The notes below the pieces were generated by a model. The model did not search any database, was not told where the DNA came from, and saw only the letters and a list, made by a program, of their open reading frames with translations. This document shows, piece after piece, positions 32,906-41,375 of a stretch of 64,000 nt of DNA. How positions within the stretch are numbered: the stretch's first letter is position 1; each line of letters starts with the position of its first letter. Made by a program: the position numbers and the translations under genes. The DNA is from Psychroserpens sp. NJDZ02 (lineage in GTDB: Bacteria > Bacteroidota > Bacteroidia > Flavobacteriales > Flavobacteriaceae): assembly GCF_004843725.1 (NCBI RefSeq), contig NZ_CP039451.1:3168001-3232000 (forward strand). The letters are read 5' to 3'.

Positions 32906-34279
32906 TTAAATCGAAATTTCAATAGTTTCAAAAAGTGTAGGTATTTTTACATTCCATCCATACGTATCTTTTATTTTTACTCTAAAAGCATTTTGTGCAG
33001 TAGATTCGCCATGTATTAAATACACTGTTTTTGGTGTGTTTTTAATGTGGCTTAACCAATCAATCAATCCCTTTTGGTCTGCATGTGCAGAAAGACTGTC
33101 TATACTTGTTACGGATGCTTTTACGGGATAATATTTACCATAAAATTTAATTTCATGAGCGCCTTCTTTTAGTAAACGCCCTCTAGTGCCTTCTGCTTGA
33201 TAGCCTACTAATAAAATAGTTGTTGAAGAGATATCTATTAATTGTTGTAAATAGGTTAAAACACGCCCGCCTGTTACCATTCCGCTTCCTGCGATTACAA
33301 TTTTTGACCGTGGATCATCGATTGTTTTCCAGGTATCTGCATAGCTAGTAATACTATTTATATGTTGGCACATGGCATTGTAATCTGTATCCGAGATTTT
33401 ATGCCCTTTAGGAAACCGTTTGAATACTTCTAAAACATTATTTCCCATAGGACTATCTACAAAAATAGGGATGTTTGGTATTTTGTTTTTTTGATAGAGT
33501 TTAAATAATATAAACATGAGCATTTGTAAACGCTCTACTGCAAAACTTGGAATAATTAAATTGCCATGAGTAGTTATAGTATCGTTTATTATTTGAGAAA
33601 GTTTGTCCTCTATATTAACAATAGGATGTAGTCTATCTCCATAAGTACTTTCTAGAAATAAGTAATCGGCATACTCTGGGTATTTTGGATCATTTAATAA
33701 ATAATCATTAACTCTACCAATATCTCCAGAAAACACAAAACGTTTCCCCTCAATATCTAACTCTATAAACGTAGATCCTATAATGTGTCCATTATATTTA
33801 AAACGATAAGAGATGTGATTGTTAATAGTAATCCATTTGTCTTCAACTTGTACTTCAAACATAGCAATTGTTTGCTCGACATCTTTTATAGTGTAAAAAG
33901 GAAGCGCTGGCTGGTGTTTAGAATAGTGTTCTTTATTCGCTTTTTTTGCCTCTTCTTCATTTATTTTAGCACTATCTTTTAATATGATTTCGGCAATAGC
34001 TAGAGTGGGAGCAGTACCAATAATACTTCCTTTAAATCCTTGTTTTATTAAACGTGGTAAATAGCCAACGTGATCTAAATGACCGTGGGTTAAAAGTACG
34101 GTTTGTATAGATGAAACCGTAATTGGTAACGTCTCCCAATTTAATAATCTTAAATCCTTTAAGCCTTGAAATAAGCCACAATCTATTAGGATAGAGGTGT
34201 TAAAAGCGTCTATTAGGTATTTTGAGCCTGTAACGGTTTTTGCGCCTCCTAAAAATTTGATTTTTACTTTAGATTCCAT
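32906..34279 (-). CDS. Metallo-beta-lactamase/beta-CASP RNase (CPSF-like)
   Basis: A 457-aa protein with the zinc motif THGHLDH at residues 64-70, later ligands in FSGDIGR and ESTYGDR, the beta-CASP part with SFAVERLQML, SPMGNNV and GSGMVTGGR, and a C-terminal RNA-specificity segment with SAHADQKGL and LIHGE. This family (YSH1/CPSF73-like) includes RNA endo- and exonucleases. It starts 6 nt after the ATP-cone gene in a Usp-led operon. An RNA-processing role under low oxygen is inferred. The enzyme fold is certain, the substrate is not. Confidence 0.92.
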   Translation of the reverse strand: MESKVKIKFLGGAKTVTGSKYLIDAFNTSILIDCGLFQGLKDLRLLNWETLPITVSSIQTVLLTHGHLDHVGYLPRLIKQGFKGSIIGTAPTLAIAEIILKDSAKINEEEAKKANKEHYSKHQPALPFYTIKDVEQTIAMFEVQVEDKWITINNHISYRFKYNGHIIGSTFIELDIEGKRFVFSGDIGRVNDYLLNDPKYPEYADYLFLESTYGDRLHPIVNIEDKLSQIINDTITTHGNLIIPSFAVERLQMLMFILFKLYQKNKIPNIPIFVDSPMGNNVLEVFKRFPKGHKISDTDYNAMCQHINSITSYADTWKTIDDPRSKIVIAGSGMVTGGRVLTYLQQLIDISSTTILLVGYQAEGTRGRLLKEGAHEIKFYGKYYPVKASVTSIDSLSAHADQKGLIDWLSHIKNTPKTVYLIHGESTAQNAFRVKIKDTYGWNVKIPTLFETIEISI

Positions 34280-34285
34280 AAGTTT

Positions 34286-35131
34286 TTAGTTTTGATTACA
34301 CAGTAATTTTATTTCATTTAAAATTCGCGTTTTTCGATTTTTGGATATGGCTAAATGGTCTAAATAGAAAGCATCATTTATTAAGTCTTTACACAGCACA
34401 ACTTCTCTATTTAATAAAAACTGTTTCTCTCTTTTGGTTAGTAAAGTAGAGACCGTTATGGGGTACAATTTATGTGTGTCTATACGGTGTTTTAAACCAT
34501 TGTTTTTAGGGTAGTCCCAACTTAACAAATATAACCCAACGCAGTTACCATAGCGCCTTGCATCCTCTGTGAAACGGGTATTTGTAACGACCCAACCTTG
34601 TGTTACTTTGGTCTTTAGTTTTAAATCTGCATTCCATTTTTTTTGCACATCTTTAAATCTAGAATAGATGTATAACGGAATTTTTACATTACAATTTAGA
34701 CCAGATTCACTATGAAATTTGCACTCTACAACATGTGTCTCTTTAGTTTTAGTTGCTAAAATGTCTATTTCATGTTTTACACAATGACCGTTAATAATAT
34801 CTCCAACTTTAGTAGAATAACCAGAGGTCTCTAAAATGGCAGCAACGTAACGTTCAAAAGGGAAACCTGTTGGTCCCAACTCGTAAATAGCTTTTTTAAG
34901 CTTGTATTTAGAGGCTAAGTGGCTTTGTTTTGATTTTAATAGGGCGAATGCTCTGTTGTAAATTTCTTTAGTAGAAATACCTTGAAATAACTCATCTCTA
35001 ACATTTTTTGTAATACTATCCGCCAACACGCTGTCTGCTCCAGAATTTATCAATGAGGTTTTTAATTTTTCAATTGAAAATTTAACACGGTCTCCGGAAG
35101 CTTTTTTTATATAAATGTTATTATTTGCCAT
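34286..35131 (-). CDS. ATP-cone domain fused to a restriction-endonuclease-like domain
   Basis: A 281-aa protein. Residues 1-90 are an ATP-cone (IKKASGDRVKFSIEKLKTSL, then a helical part with KSKQSHLASKYKLKKAI), the nucleotide-sensing module of ribonucleotide reductases and NrdR. Residues 95-200 look like a PD-(D/E)xK nuclease fold: FERYVAAILETSGY, EIDILATK and VVECKFHSE give the D...ExK core. The fusion suggests a nuclease whose activity is set by ATP/dATP. It lies between a Usp gene (6 nt) and the beta-CASP gene (6 nt). Target unknown. Confidence 0.8.
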   Translation of the reverse strand: MANNNIYIKKASGDRVKFSIEKLKTSLINSGADSVLADSITKNVRDELFQGISTKEIYNRAFALLKSKQSHLASKYKLKKAIYELGPTGFPFERYVAAILETSGYSTKVGDIINGHCVKHEIDILATKTKETHVVECKFHSESGLNCNVKIPLYIYSRFKDVQKKWNADLKLKTKVTQGWVVTNTRFTEDARRYGNCVGLYLLSWDYPKNNGLKHRIDTHKLYPITVSTLLTKREKQFLLNREVVLCKDLINDAFYLDHLAISKNRKTRILNEIKLLCNQN

Positions 35132-35137
35132 AATGTA

Positions 35138-35971
35138 TTATTGATTATCTGGAATTACTAAAAATGGAACTTGCGGTTTAAAACCAATATTTTTTATTAC
35201 AGGTTCGTTTAAAAACCGTTCTAATATGCTGTGCTTATAATTAACCATAATTAATAAATCAATATCTAGGTCTTTTATAAAAGTAGAGATGATTTCTGCT
35301 TTTTTATCGTAATTGGGTACAGAATGGTAGTTGACTTTAAAGTCTTTAAATCCTTTTTTTAAACATGATAAGTTATAGTGTTGAAGCTCTGATATTGGTT
35401 GTTTTGTTTGAATGTTTATAACGCGTAATGCAGCATTATTATCATAAATAAAGTCGTTAATTATTTTAATTTCATGATCAGAATAAAACCTATTTAAATC
35501 TGTAGAAAAAACGATTTGTTTAATAGGTCTAAAATTATATTCATCTGGAATGATTAAAATCGGACAGGTTTTAATTTTATCTACCAAATGTATTGTGTTA
35601 CTTCCAAAAAACAGGGATTTGTTTTTAGTAACACCTTTGGTGCCCATTACTATTAGGTCAATCGTATTTTCTGCAATACAATCCTTAACAGCCTCTTTTA
35701 AATCTACAAATTTAACTATCGTTTTAAAATCATGATTCGTATTAGCTTCGCTATCCGTTATTTGTTGTTTAAGTTGTTTTAGTTGTAAATTATTTTGTTG
35801 CCGTATATTTTTTATATAAATATCAGACAGAGACGATAGGGAAGATGGATTTAAAACGTGAGTATGTAGTAAGTAAAACGTACAAACATCGTTTTTGAAA
35901 TAGTTTATAGCGTATACTATTGCGCTCCATGCATTATCTGAAAAATCTGTGGGGATAAGGATGTGTTTCAT
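35138..35971 (-). CDS. UspA family protein heading the nuclease operon
   Basis: A 277-aa tandem Usp. The first domain has IPTDFSDNAWSAIVYAI and the ATP-loop-like MGTKGVTKNKSLFFGSNT; the second is degenerate. It is the first gene of an operon with the ATP-cone nuclease and beta-CASP genes. The promoter upstream has motif B. Usp proteins of this type respond to starvation or oxygen loss in other bacteria. Confidence 0.9.
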   Translation of the reverse strand: MKHILIPTDFSDNAWSAIVYAINYFKNDVCTFYLLHTHVLNPSSLSSLSDIYIKNIRQQNNLQLKQLKQQITDSEANTNHDFKTIVKFVDLKEAVKDCIAENTIDLIVMGTKGVTKNKSLFFGSNTIHLVDKIKTCPILIIPDEYNFRPIKQIVFSTDLNRFYSDHEIKIINDFIYDNNAALRVINIQTKQPISELQHYNLSCLKKGFKDFKVNYHSVPNYDKKAEIISTFIKDLDIDLLIMVNYKHSILERFLNEPVIKNIGFKPQVPFLVIPDNQ

Positions 35972-35993
35972 AAAATCAAGTGTTGGAATGACT

Positions 35994-36037
35994 TAAAATT
36001 ATGGTTAAAAAAGAATAAAAAACATGATATTTATTAG
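35994..36037 (-). promoter_or_regulatory. Motif B promoter of the Usp/ATP-cone/beta-CASP operon
   Basis: On the minus strand CTAAT-AAAT-ATCAT (36037-36024) has a perfect right half and a weak left half. Exactly 22 nt further is TAATTTTA (36001-35994), one mismatch from TAnnTTTG. The kept spacing makes it a credible, weaker site. Confidence 0.55.
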
Positions 36038-36050
36038 TTTTCAAACAGAA

Positions 36051-36084
36051 AGCCTATTAAAATGATAAATCATCTTAATAGGCT
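36051..36084 (-). terminator. Hairpin terminator after the third Usp gene
   Basis: AGCCTATTAAAATGAT (36051-36066) pairs with ATCATCTTAATAGGCT (36069-36084) with one mismatch and a 2-nt loop centre, flanked by A and T runs. It lies 26 nt beyond the stop of the Usp gene at 36110. Confidence 0.85.
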
Positions 36085-36109
36085 TTAAAATATATTTGAA
36101 GCGTATGTT

Positions 36110-36946
36110 TTATTTAATTCTGAAAGTGACTACAGGTAATGATGCATGGTTTGCAATATCCTCAGAGATACTTCCGGCTAAAAAGTGTGAAAACCCTGTA
36201 CGACCATGTGTTGCTACAGCAATGGCATCTGCTCCGGATACATTGGCATAATTTATAACCCCTTTTTCTACGGTGTAATCTGATATATATTTAACTTCTG
36301 ATAGCTTGTCTAAATTACCATCTGCTTTCTGTAAAAAGTTAACTACAATTTTTTCCATTTCAGAGGTACTATTAAAGTTGTCTCCAGGAGTGTTAATGTA
36401 AATCAAGTGTAAATTAGACCCTAACTTTTCAAATAATTTAGAAGCATTTAAGTAAGGTGTTACAGTACTTTCAGAAAAATCTGAAGCAAATACAACATTG
36501 TCAAAACTTAAATTTGTTGGCTTGTTTTTGACAACAAATACAGGTATGTCAGAGTAACGTACTACTTTTTCTGTATTTGACCCAACAAAAATTTCTTTTA
36601 AACCACTACTTCCATGCGATCCCATTACAATTAAATCTGCATTTTGATCTTTAGCGACTTCATTAACTTCACTAAATACTTTAAAGTGCTTAACTATAGG
36701 GGTTACTTTTACACCCTCTAAATAATCTTGCGCTAAGAATTCTGTAAAACGTTTTTCAGCTAACTTTAAAAAGAAAACAGTTTCATCCTGAAGATCTGTT
36801 TCTCCTTTAGTTAGTATAGTTTCAGAGATTTCTAGCATATGTAATGCGATAATTTCTGCATCATATTTTTTTGCTAATATAGCTGCTGATTCTAAAGCGT
36901 AATTTGAATGGTTTGAAAAGTCTACTGGTACAATTATTTTTTTCAT
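36110..36946 (-). CDS. Tandem UspA universal stress protein
   Basis: A 278-aa protein with two complete Usp domains. Both keep nucleotide loops: MGSHGSSGLKEIFVGSNTEKV (first half) and ATHGRTGFSHFLAGSISEDI (second half). It opens with MKKIIVPVDFSNHSNYALE. It lies between hemN and the other Usp operon, with its own terminator. I find no motif A or B in its 97-nt upstream gap, so it may be read through from hemN. Confidence 0.93.
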   Translation of the reverse strand: MKKIIVPVDFSNHSNYALESAAILAKKYDAEIIALHMLEISETILTKGETDLQDETVFFLKLAEKRFTEFLAQDYLEGVKVTPIVKHFKVFSEVNEVAKDQNADLIVMGSHGSSGLKEIFVGSNTEKVVRYSDIPVFVVKNKPTNLSFDNVVFASDFSESTVTPYLNASKLFEKLGSNLHLIYINTPGDNFNSTSEMEKIVVNFLQKADGNLDKLSEVKYISDYTVEKGVINYANVSGADAIAVATHGRTGFSHFLAGSISEDIANHASLPVVTFRIK

Positions 36947-37043
36947 GTTTAAGGGTTTTGGTTTTTAGTATTTTTTTAAAATGATTCATTAAAGTTAATA
37001 AATCTATAAGTCAATTTTAGTCTTTTATATATTAATTAACAAC

Positions 37044-38408
37044 TTAAATGGTCATAGAAAATAGCTGTGTTTCTGGTTTGTTACGTTGTAATAATAAATC
37101 AAAAGCCATACATATATTTCTAACAAAAGGTTTCCCTTTTTCTGTAATAAAAATTTGATTCAATTCTATTGTCAGTAAGCCATCATCTTGCATTTCATTT
37201 AGCTTGGAAACCACTTCAGGAATAGCTTCAAAATATAAATCATTAGCCATCCAACTTGTTTTAAAATGGCACATTAAATTTAGAATATGTTGTCTTATAA
37301 TTAAATCTTCTTCCGTTAAAATATGACCTCTAAATACAGGAATACTATTGTTTTCTAATAAATGGTAATACTCTTCAATACCTTTTACATTTTGTGCAAA
37401 GGCATACCAACTATCACTAATTGAAGAGACCCCTAAACCGATCATAACTTTGGTTTTAGAAGCGGTATATCCCATAAAATTACGATGCATAGTTTCATTT
37501 TTACTAGCGGAATATAAACGATCTGTTTTTAAAGCAAAATGATCCATTCCAATGTCATAATAACCGGCTTCTACTAATAGTTTTTTACCTAATTGGTATT
37601 GATTCTGTTTTATGCTTGCTGTCGGTAAATCGTTGTCTTTATACCCACGTTGTCCATTTCCTTTTATCCATGGGACGTGTGCATAACTGTAAAAGGCAAT
37701 TCTATCTGGTAAAAGCTGTTTTGTCTTATTTATAGTGTCTTCAACATGTGCTTCCGTTTGAAACGGTAAACCAAAAATTATATCATGACCAACAGATGTA
37801 TATCCAATTTTTCTAGCTAGTGCTGTTACTTTTTGTACATTTTCAAAAGGTTGTATTCTATGTATTGCTTTTTGTACAATAGGGTTGTAGTCTTGTACAC
37901 CAAAACTTACCCGTCTAAAACCTAAATCAAATAAGGTTTGTAAATGTGTTGCAGTGGTATTATTAGGATGTCCTTCAAAGCTAAAATCATAATTCTCGGC
38001 TAAAGTCGCTCTGCGTGTAATACCGGTAATTAATAATTTTAAGTTTTCAGAATCAAAAAAAGTAGGTGTTCCTCCGCCAAGGTGTAACTCTTTTATCATT
38101 GGTCTTTCTCCTAATAAATCACAATACAGATGCCATTCTTTTAAAACAGCATGTATATAAGGGGTTTCTACATCGTGACGTTTTGTTATGCGTTTATTGC
38201 AACCACAAAAAGTACATAAACTTTCGCAAAATGGCAAATGGATGTATAAACTGATACCTTCTGTTTTATTACTTTCGCTAAAGGCTTTTTTTAGATTTTC
38301 TTTCCATTTTTTTAATGAAAACGTATCCATATTCCAATACGGAACAGTAGGATAACTAGTATATCTTGGTCCAGCAACGTTATATTTATTAACTAATGAA
38401 AAACACAT
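37044..38408 (-). CDS. hemN: Oxygen-independent coproporphyrinogen III oxidase (radical SAM)
   Basis: The start at ATG 38408 gives 454 aa and places the family's usual opening (NKYNVAGPRYTSYPTVPYW) at the N-terminus. An upstream in-frame ATG would put the promoter inside the gene. The radical SAM motif CxxxCxxC is in FCESLCTFCGCNKR (about residues 61-70). Later come ELHLGGGTPTFF and GFRRVSFGVQDYNPIVQKAIHR, typical of HemN. The enzyme makes protoporphyrinogen IX precursor without O2, feeding heme to cbb3 and bd oxidases. A classic FNR target. Confidence 0.95.
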   Translation of the reverse strand: MCFSLVNKYNVAGPRYTSYPTVPYWNMDTFSLKKWKENLKKAFSESNKTEGISLYIHLPFCESLCTFCGCNKRITKRHDVETPYIHAVLKEWHLYCDLLGERPMIKELHLGGGTPTFFDSENLKLLITGITRRATLAENYDFSFEGHPNNTTATHLQTLFDLGFRRVSFGVQDYNPIVQKAIHRIQPFENVQKVTALARKIGYTSVGHDIIFGLPFQTEAHVEDTINKTKQLLPDRIAFYSYAHVPWIKGNGQRGYKDNDLPTASIKQNQYQLGKKLLVEAGYYDIGMDHFALKTDRLYSASKNETMHRNFMGYTASKTKVMIGLGVSSISDSWYAFAQNVKGIEEYYHLLENNSIPVFRGHILTEEDLIIRQHILNLMCHFKTSWMANDLYFEAIPEVVSKLNEMQDDGLLTIELNQIFITEKGKPFVRNICMAFDLLLQRNKPETQLFSMTI

Positions 38409-38426
38409 ATTTTTTTGTTTATTAAT

Positions 38427-38470
38427 CAAATTTACTGTGTTATTATTGGTTAAAATATGACTAATATCAT
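38427..38470 (-). promoter_or_regulatory. hemN promoter: motif B plus perfect -7 box
   Basis: On the minus strand the palindrome ATGAT-ATTA-GTCAT (38470-38457) is followed after exactly 22 nt by TAAATTTG (38434-38427), an exact TAnnTTTG. The ATG at 38408 is 18 nt further on. This supports the shorter hemN start. Confidence 0.85.
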
Positions 38471-38649
38471 GAACGGTATAATTTGAACTTATCGAAACAT
38501 TAAAAGTTGTTTTTTTACGCGGTTGCATTTTATTGATTGATTTCACCCATGGTAAACTGTTAATTTATAATTAATTGTTTTAGAAGTTGATCTGTATTTG
38601 TTATTTTCATTCAAATCTGAATTATTTAAAAAGTTTAAAACCATATCCA

Positions 38650-39810
38650 TTGCATAGTAAAAAAGCAAAAAGACCAATATATAAGAAGAAGCGATACGTT
38701 ATACCTATGGTTTTGTTATTGATATTACTAATGATTAGGTTGTATCTACCGACGTATATCAAAAATTATGTAAATGAAGTTTTAGCGGATATTCCTGGCT
38801 ATTACGGAGAAGTAGAGCATATTGATATTTCCCTTTTTAGAGGTGCTTATGTTATCAATGGATTATATCTAAATAAGGTAGATGCTAATACTCAAGTCCC
38901 TTTTTTGAATTTCCCTAAAGCCGATATTTCTGTAGAATGGAAATCTGTTTTTAATGGTAAGATTGTTGCAGAAATAGTGATGAGTAATCCCGAAATTATT
39001 TATGTTTTCGAAGATCAGCAAAGCACACCAGAAGATGGGCTGCCTGAAGTAGATGATTGGACAAAAGCTTTAACAGATTTAGTGCCTTTAGAAATTAATC
39101 ATTTTGAAATCCATAACGGAAAATTAGCGTTTGTACAGTTATCGGCAGATCCAAATGTTGATCTATCTATTAATAAGCTAGAGCTAACAGCGGATAATTT
39201 GCGAAATGTCGTAGAAAAAGAACGCATATTACCTTCTCCGATACAGGCAACAGGAGTCTCTTTTGGTGGCGGAAATATTAATCTAAATGGAAATATTAAC
39301 CTTTTAAAAGATATTCCGGATATGGATTTAGCATTCTCTTTAGAGAAAGCTAATGCGACTGCATTAAACGATTTTACAAATTATTATGCAGGAATAGACT
39401 TTGAAAGTGGAACAGTGGAGCTTTTTAGCGAAATAGCGATAGCAGATGGTTACTTAAAGGGCTATATGAAACCGTTACTGACCAATAGTAAGCTGATAGG
39501 TAAAGAGGATGGGTTTTTAGAAACCTTATGGGAAGGACTCGTTGGGTTTTTTAAATTTGCTTTAAAGAATCAAAAAAACAATACATTAGCCACGCAAATA
39601 CCTTTGGAAGGGGATTTAAATAATGTTGAAGCAGGAGTGTGGTCTACATTTGGTGGTGTTTTTAAAAATGCATGGATAAAAGCCTTTAAAGGCGAAACAA
39701 ATGATACCATCGGGTATGAGGATGCTATTGAAGGGGCAGACGATATGACCAGAAAAGAAAAGAGAGCAGCAAAAAAGGAAGCGAAAAAGGAGGCGAAACA
39801 GAGCGAATAA
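38650..39810 (+). CDS. DUF748/AsmA-like envelope protein
   Basis: A protein of about 387 aa. The start is uncertain: a TTG at 38650 gives a basic leader (HSKKAKRPIYKKKRY) before the membrane helix, and the first ATG, at 38707, would begin inside that helix (MVLLLILLMIRLYLP). The outer part has repeated beta-strand segments (VEHIDISLFRGAYVINGLYL, ADISVEWKSVFNGKIVAEIVM) typical of DUF748/AsmA-like proteins, which in Gram-negatives are linked to envelope lipid traffic. The C-terminus is a Lys/Glu-rich helix. It is divergent from hemN. Confidence 0.75.
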   Translation: MHSKKAKRPIYKKKRYVIPMVLLLILLMIRLYLPTYIKNYVNEVLADIPGYYGEVEHIDISLFRGAYVINGLYLNKVDANTQVPFLNFPKADISVEWKSVFNGKIVAEIVMSNPEIIYVFEDQQSTPEDGLPEVDDWTKALTDLVPLEINHFEIHNGKLAFVQLSADPNVDLSINKLELTADNLRNVVEKERILPSPIQATGVSFGGGNINLNGNINLLKDIPDMDLAFSLEKANATALNDFTNYYAGIDFESGTVELFSEIAIADGYLKGYMKPLLTNSKLIGKEDGFLETLWEGLVGFFKFALKNQKNNTLATQIPLEGDLNNVEAGVWSTFGGVFKNAWIKAFKGETNDTIGYEDAIEGADDMTRKEKRAAKKEAKKEAKQSE

Positions 39811-39827
39811 AAGCAAGATTAAGCGTC

Positions 39828-40487
39828 CTAAAAGCTTATGTTTTTTAAATGCTTATGATGTATACTCTTAAAGTCTGACGTCACTAAATCGGCTAAAGTG
39901 TAGTCTTGATTTTTAGAGTGTAGGCTATCGTAGCCAATGCAATAACTTCCTGCAGATTTTGCAGCTTTAATCCCGTTGGTAGAATCTTCGATTACAAAAC
40001 AATCTTTTTGAGGAAATCCGGCTAATTGTGCTGCTTTTTCAAAAATTTCTGGATGTGGTTTCGAGGCTTGTAAATCTGCACCACTAATTTTAGCTTTAAA
40101 ATATTGATTTAAATCAAATCGAGTAAATACGTTATTAATCGTGCCCATGGATGCAGAAGAGGCTAAGACCAGAGTTAAACCATTGCTATGATAGTTCTGA
40201 ATCAAATCAAGAACACCTTCAATAAGTTTAAGACTTGGGTCGCTATGAAATAAATCTGTAAATATTTGACGCTTGCACTGTACTAATTCTTCAGGATTAT
40301 TTTCCAATTCAAAAATGGTGCATAATTTTCTGCAGACATTAATCGTTGATTGTCCAGTAGTAGATTCATATAACGCTTTAGAAACCGATATGTTAAATTG
40401 GTCAAACATTAAAAAATAGGCTTTTTTATGTAGAGGTTCCGTATCTACAATTACACCATCCATATCAAATAAAACCGCTTTAAACAT
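39828..40487 (-). CDS. HAD-superfamily phosphatase/phosphomutase (beta-PGM-like)
   Basis: A 219-aa HAD hydrolase of subclass I: motif 1 DMDGVIVDTEP (Asp8, Asp10), motif 2 LASSAS, motif 3 Lys in ASKPHPEIFEKAA and motif 4 VIEDSTNGIKAA. The cap begins after residue 15 in the style of beta-phosphoglucomutase and GPP-like phosphatases. The substrate cannot be read from the sequence. It converges with the DUF748 gene 17 nt away. Confidence 0.92.
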   Translation of the reverse strand: MFKAVLFDMDGVIVDTEPLHKKAYFLMFDQFNISVSKALYESTTGQSTINVCRKLCTIFELENNPEELVQCKRQIFTDLFHSDPSLKLIEGVLDLIQNYHSNGLTLVLASSASMGTINNVFTRFDLNQYFKAKISGADLQASKPHPEIFEKAAQLAGFPQKDCFVIEDSTNGIKAAKSAGSYCIGYDSLHSKNQDYTLADLVTSDFKSIHHKHLKNISF

Positions 40488-40590
40488 AGTTGTTCTTTTT
40501 TAGCGAAGATACTTATAATGTGCTTTTTTACCAGACATAAATTTTTTTCTCTGTTATAATTAGAATATTTTGCAGCTATAATTAAGCCAT

Positions 40591-41358
40591 ATGATTTACA
40601 CACTTATTTTTATAGTACTCGTAGCCATTATTGTTTATGCGTTTTACATTATAAAACCAAAGAAAATAAAACAATTCCCTGCACATTGGCATGATATGCT
40701 CCTTAAGCATGTGTTGTTTTATAAACATTTATCTGTAAAGGATCAAGCGGTGTTTAGACAGAGGATGAGTCTTTTTTTAAGTGAAGTTACTATAGATGGT
40801 GTTAATACAGAAATTGAAGAATTGGATATAATCTTAATAGCCTCTAGTGCTATTATTCCAGTATTTGGTTTTTCTAATTGGAGTTATAGTAATTTGAGTG
40901 GTATTATTGTATATCCAGATAGTTTTAATGAAGATTTACAATTTTCTGATTTGGATAGTAATAAAAAAATACTAGGAATGGTGGGGACTGGTAGATTTGA
41001 AAAACAAATGATTTTATCTAAAAAAGCAATACGATTAGCTTTTAACAATAAAACAGATAAACATAACACGCCCGTACACGAATTTGTTCATTTATTGGAT
41101 AAAATGGATGGAGAAACCGATGGTATCCCTGAGTACTTATTAGGAAAAGAATATATCGAACCTTGGTTAGAGTTAATGTACAAAGAAATGGAGCGCATTA
41201 ATAACGATACCTCAGATATAAGAAATTATGGAGGGACAAGTCAAGCTGAGTTTTTTGCAGTAGCGTCAGAGTACTTTTTTGAACGTCCAAAGTTATTCAA
41301 ACAGAAACATCCTGAATTATACAATATGTTATCTCTGTGCTTTCAGAAACATAAATAA
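40591..41358 (+). CDS. MtfA-family zinc-dependent peptidase
   Basis: A 255-aa protein with an N-terminal membrane helix (residues 1-20) and the MtfA pattern: FPAHWHDML, LSEVTIDGVN, a zinc motif HEFVH (in NTPVHEFVHLLDKMDGE, about residues 165-180) and FFAVASEYFFERP, whose Glu is the third ligand. MtfA in E. coli binds the regulator Mlc and has aminopeptidase activity. The membrane helix is an addition common in Bacteroidota. Confidence 0.9.
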   Translation: MIYTLIFIVLVAIIVYAFYIIKPKKIKQFPAHWHDMLLKHVLFYKHLSVKDQAVFRQRMSLFLSEVTIDGVNTEIEELDIILIASSAIIPVFGFSNWSYSNLSGIIVYPDSFNEDLQFSDLDSNKKILGMVGTGRFEKQMILSKKAIRLAFNNKTDKHNTPVHEFVHLLDKMDGETDGIPEYLLGKEYIEPWLELMYKEMERINNDTSDIRNYGGTSQAEFFAVASEYFFERPKLFKQKHPELYNMLSLCFQKHK

Positions 41359-41375
41359 AAGCGGTTGGTTAATTA

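Noticed and set aside
36060..36073. ATGAT-AA-ATCAT resembling motif B
   Set aside because: The half-sites are separated by 2 nt instead of 4, and the sequence is the tip of the Usp terminator hairpin with no -7 box at the right distance.
36947..37043. A motif B site for the Usp gene at 36110-36946
   Set aside because: -7 look-alikes exist, but no palindrome is found 22 nt upstream of any of them.
38409..38546. Upstream ATG at 38546 as the hemN start
   Set aside because: It would put the palindrome and -7 box inside the gene, and the added residues do not match the HemN N-terminus.
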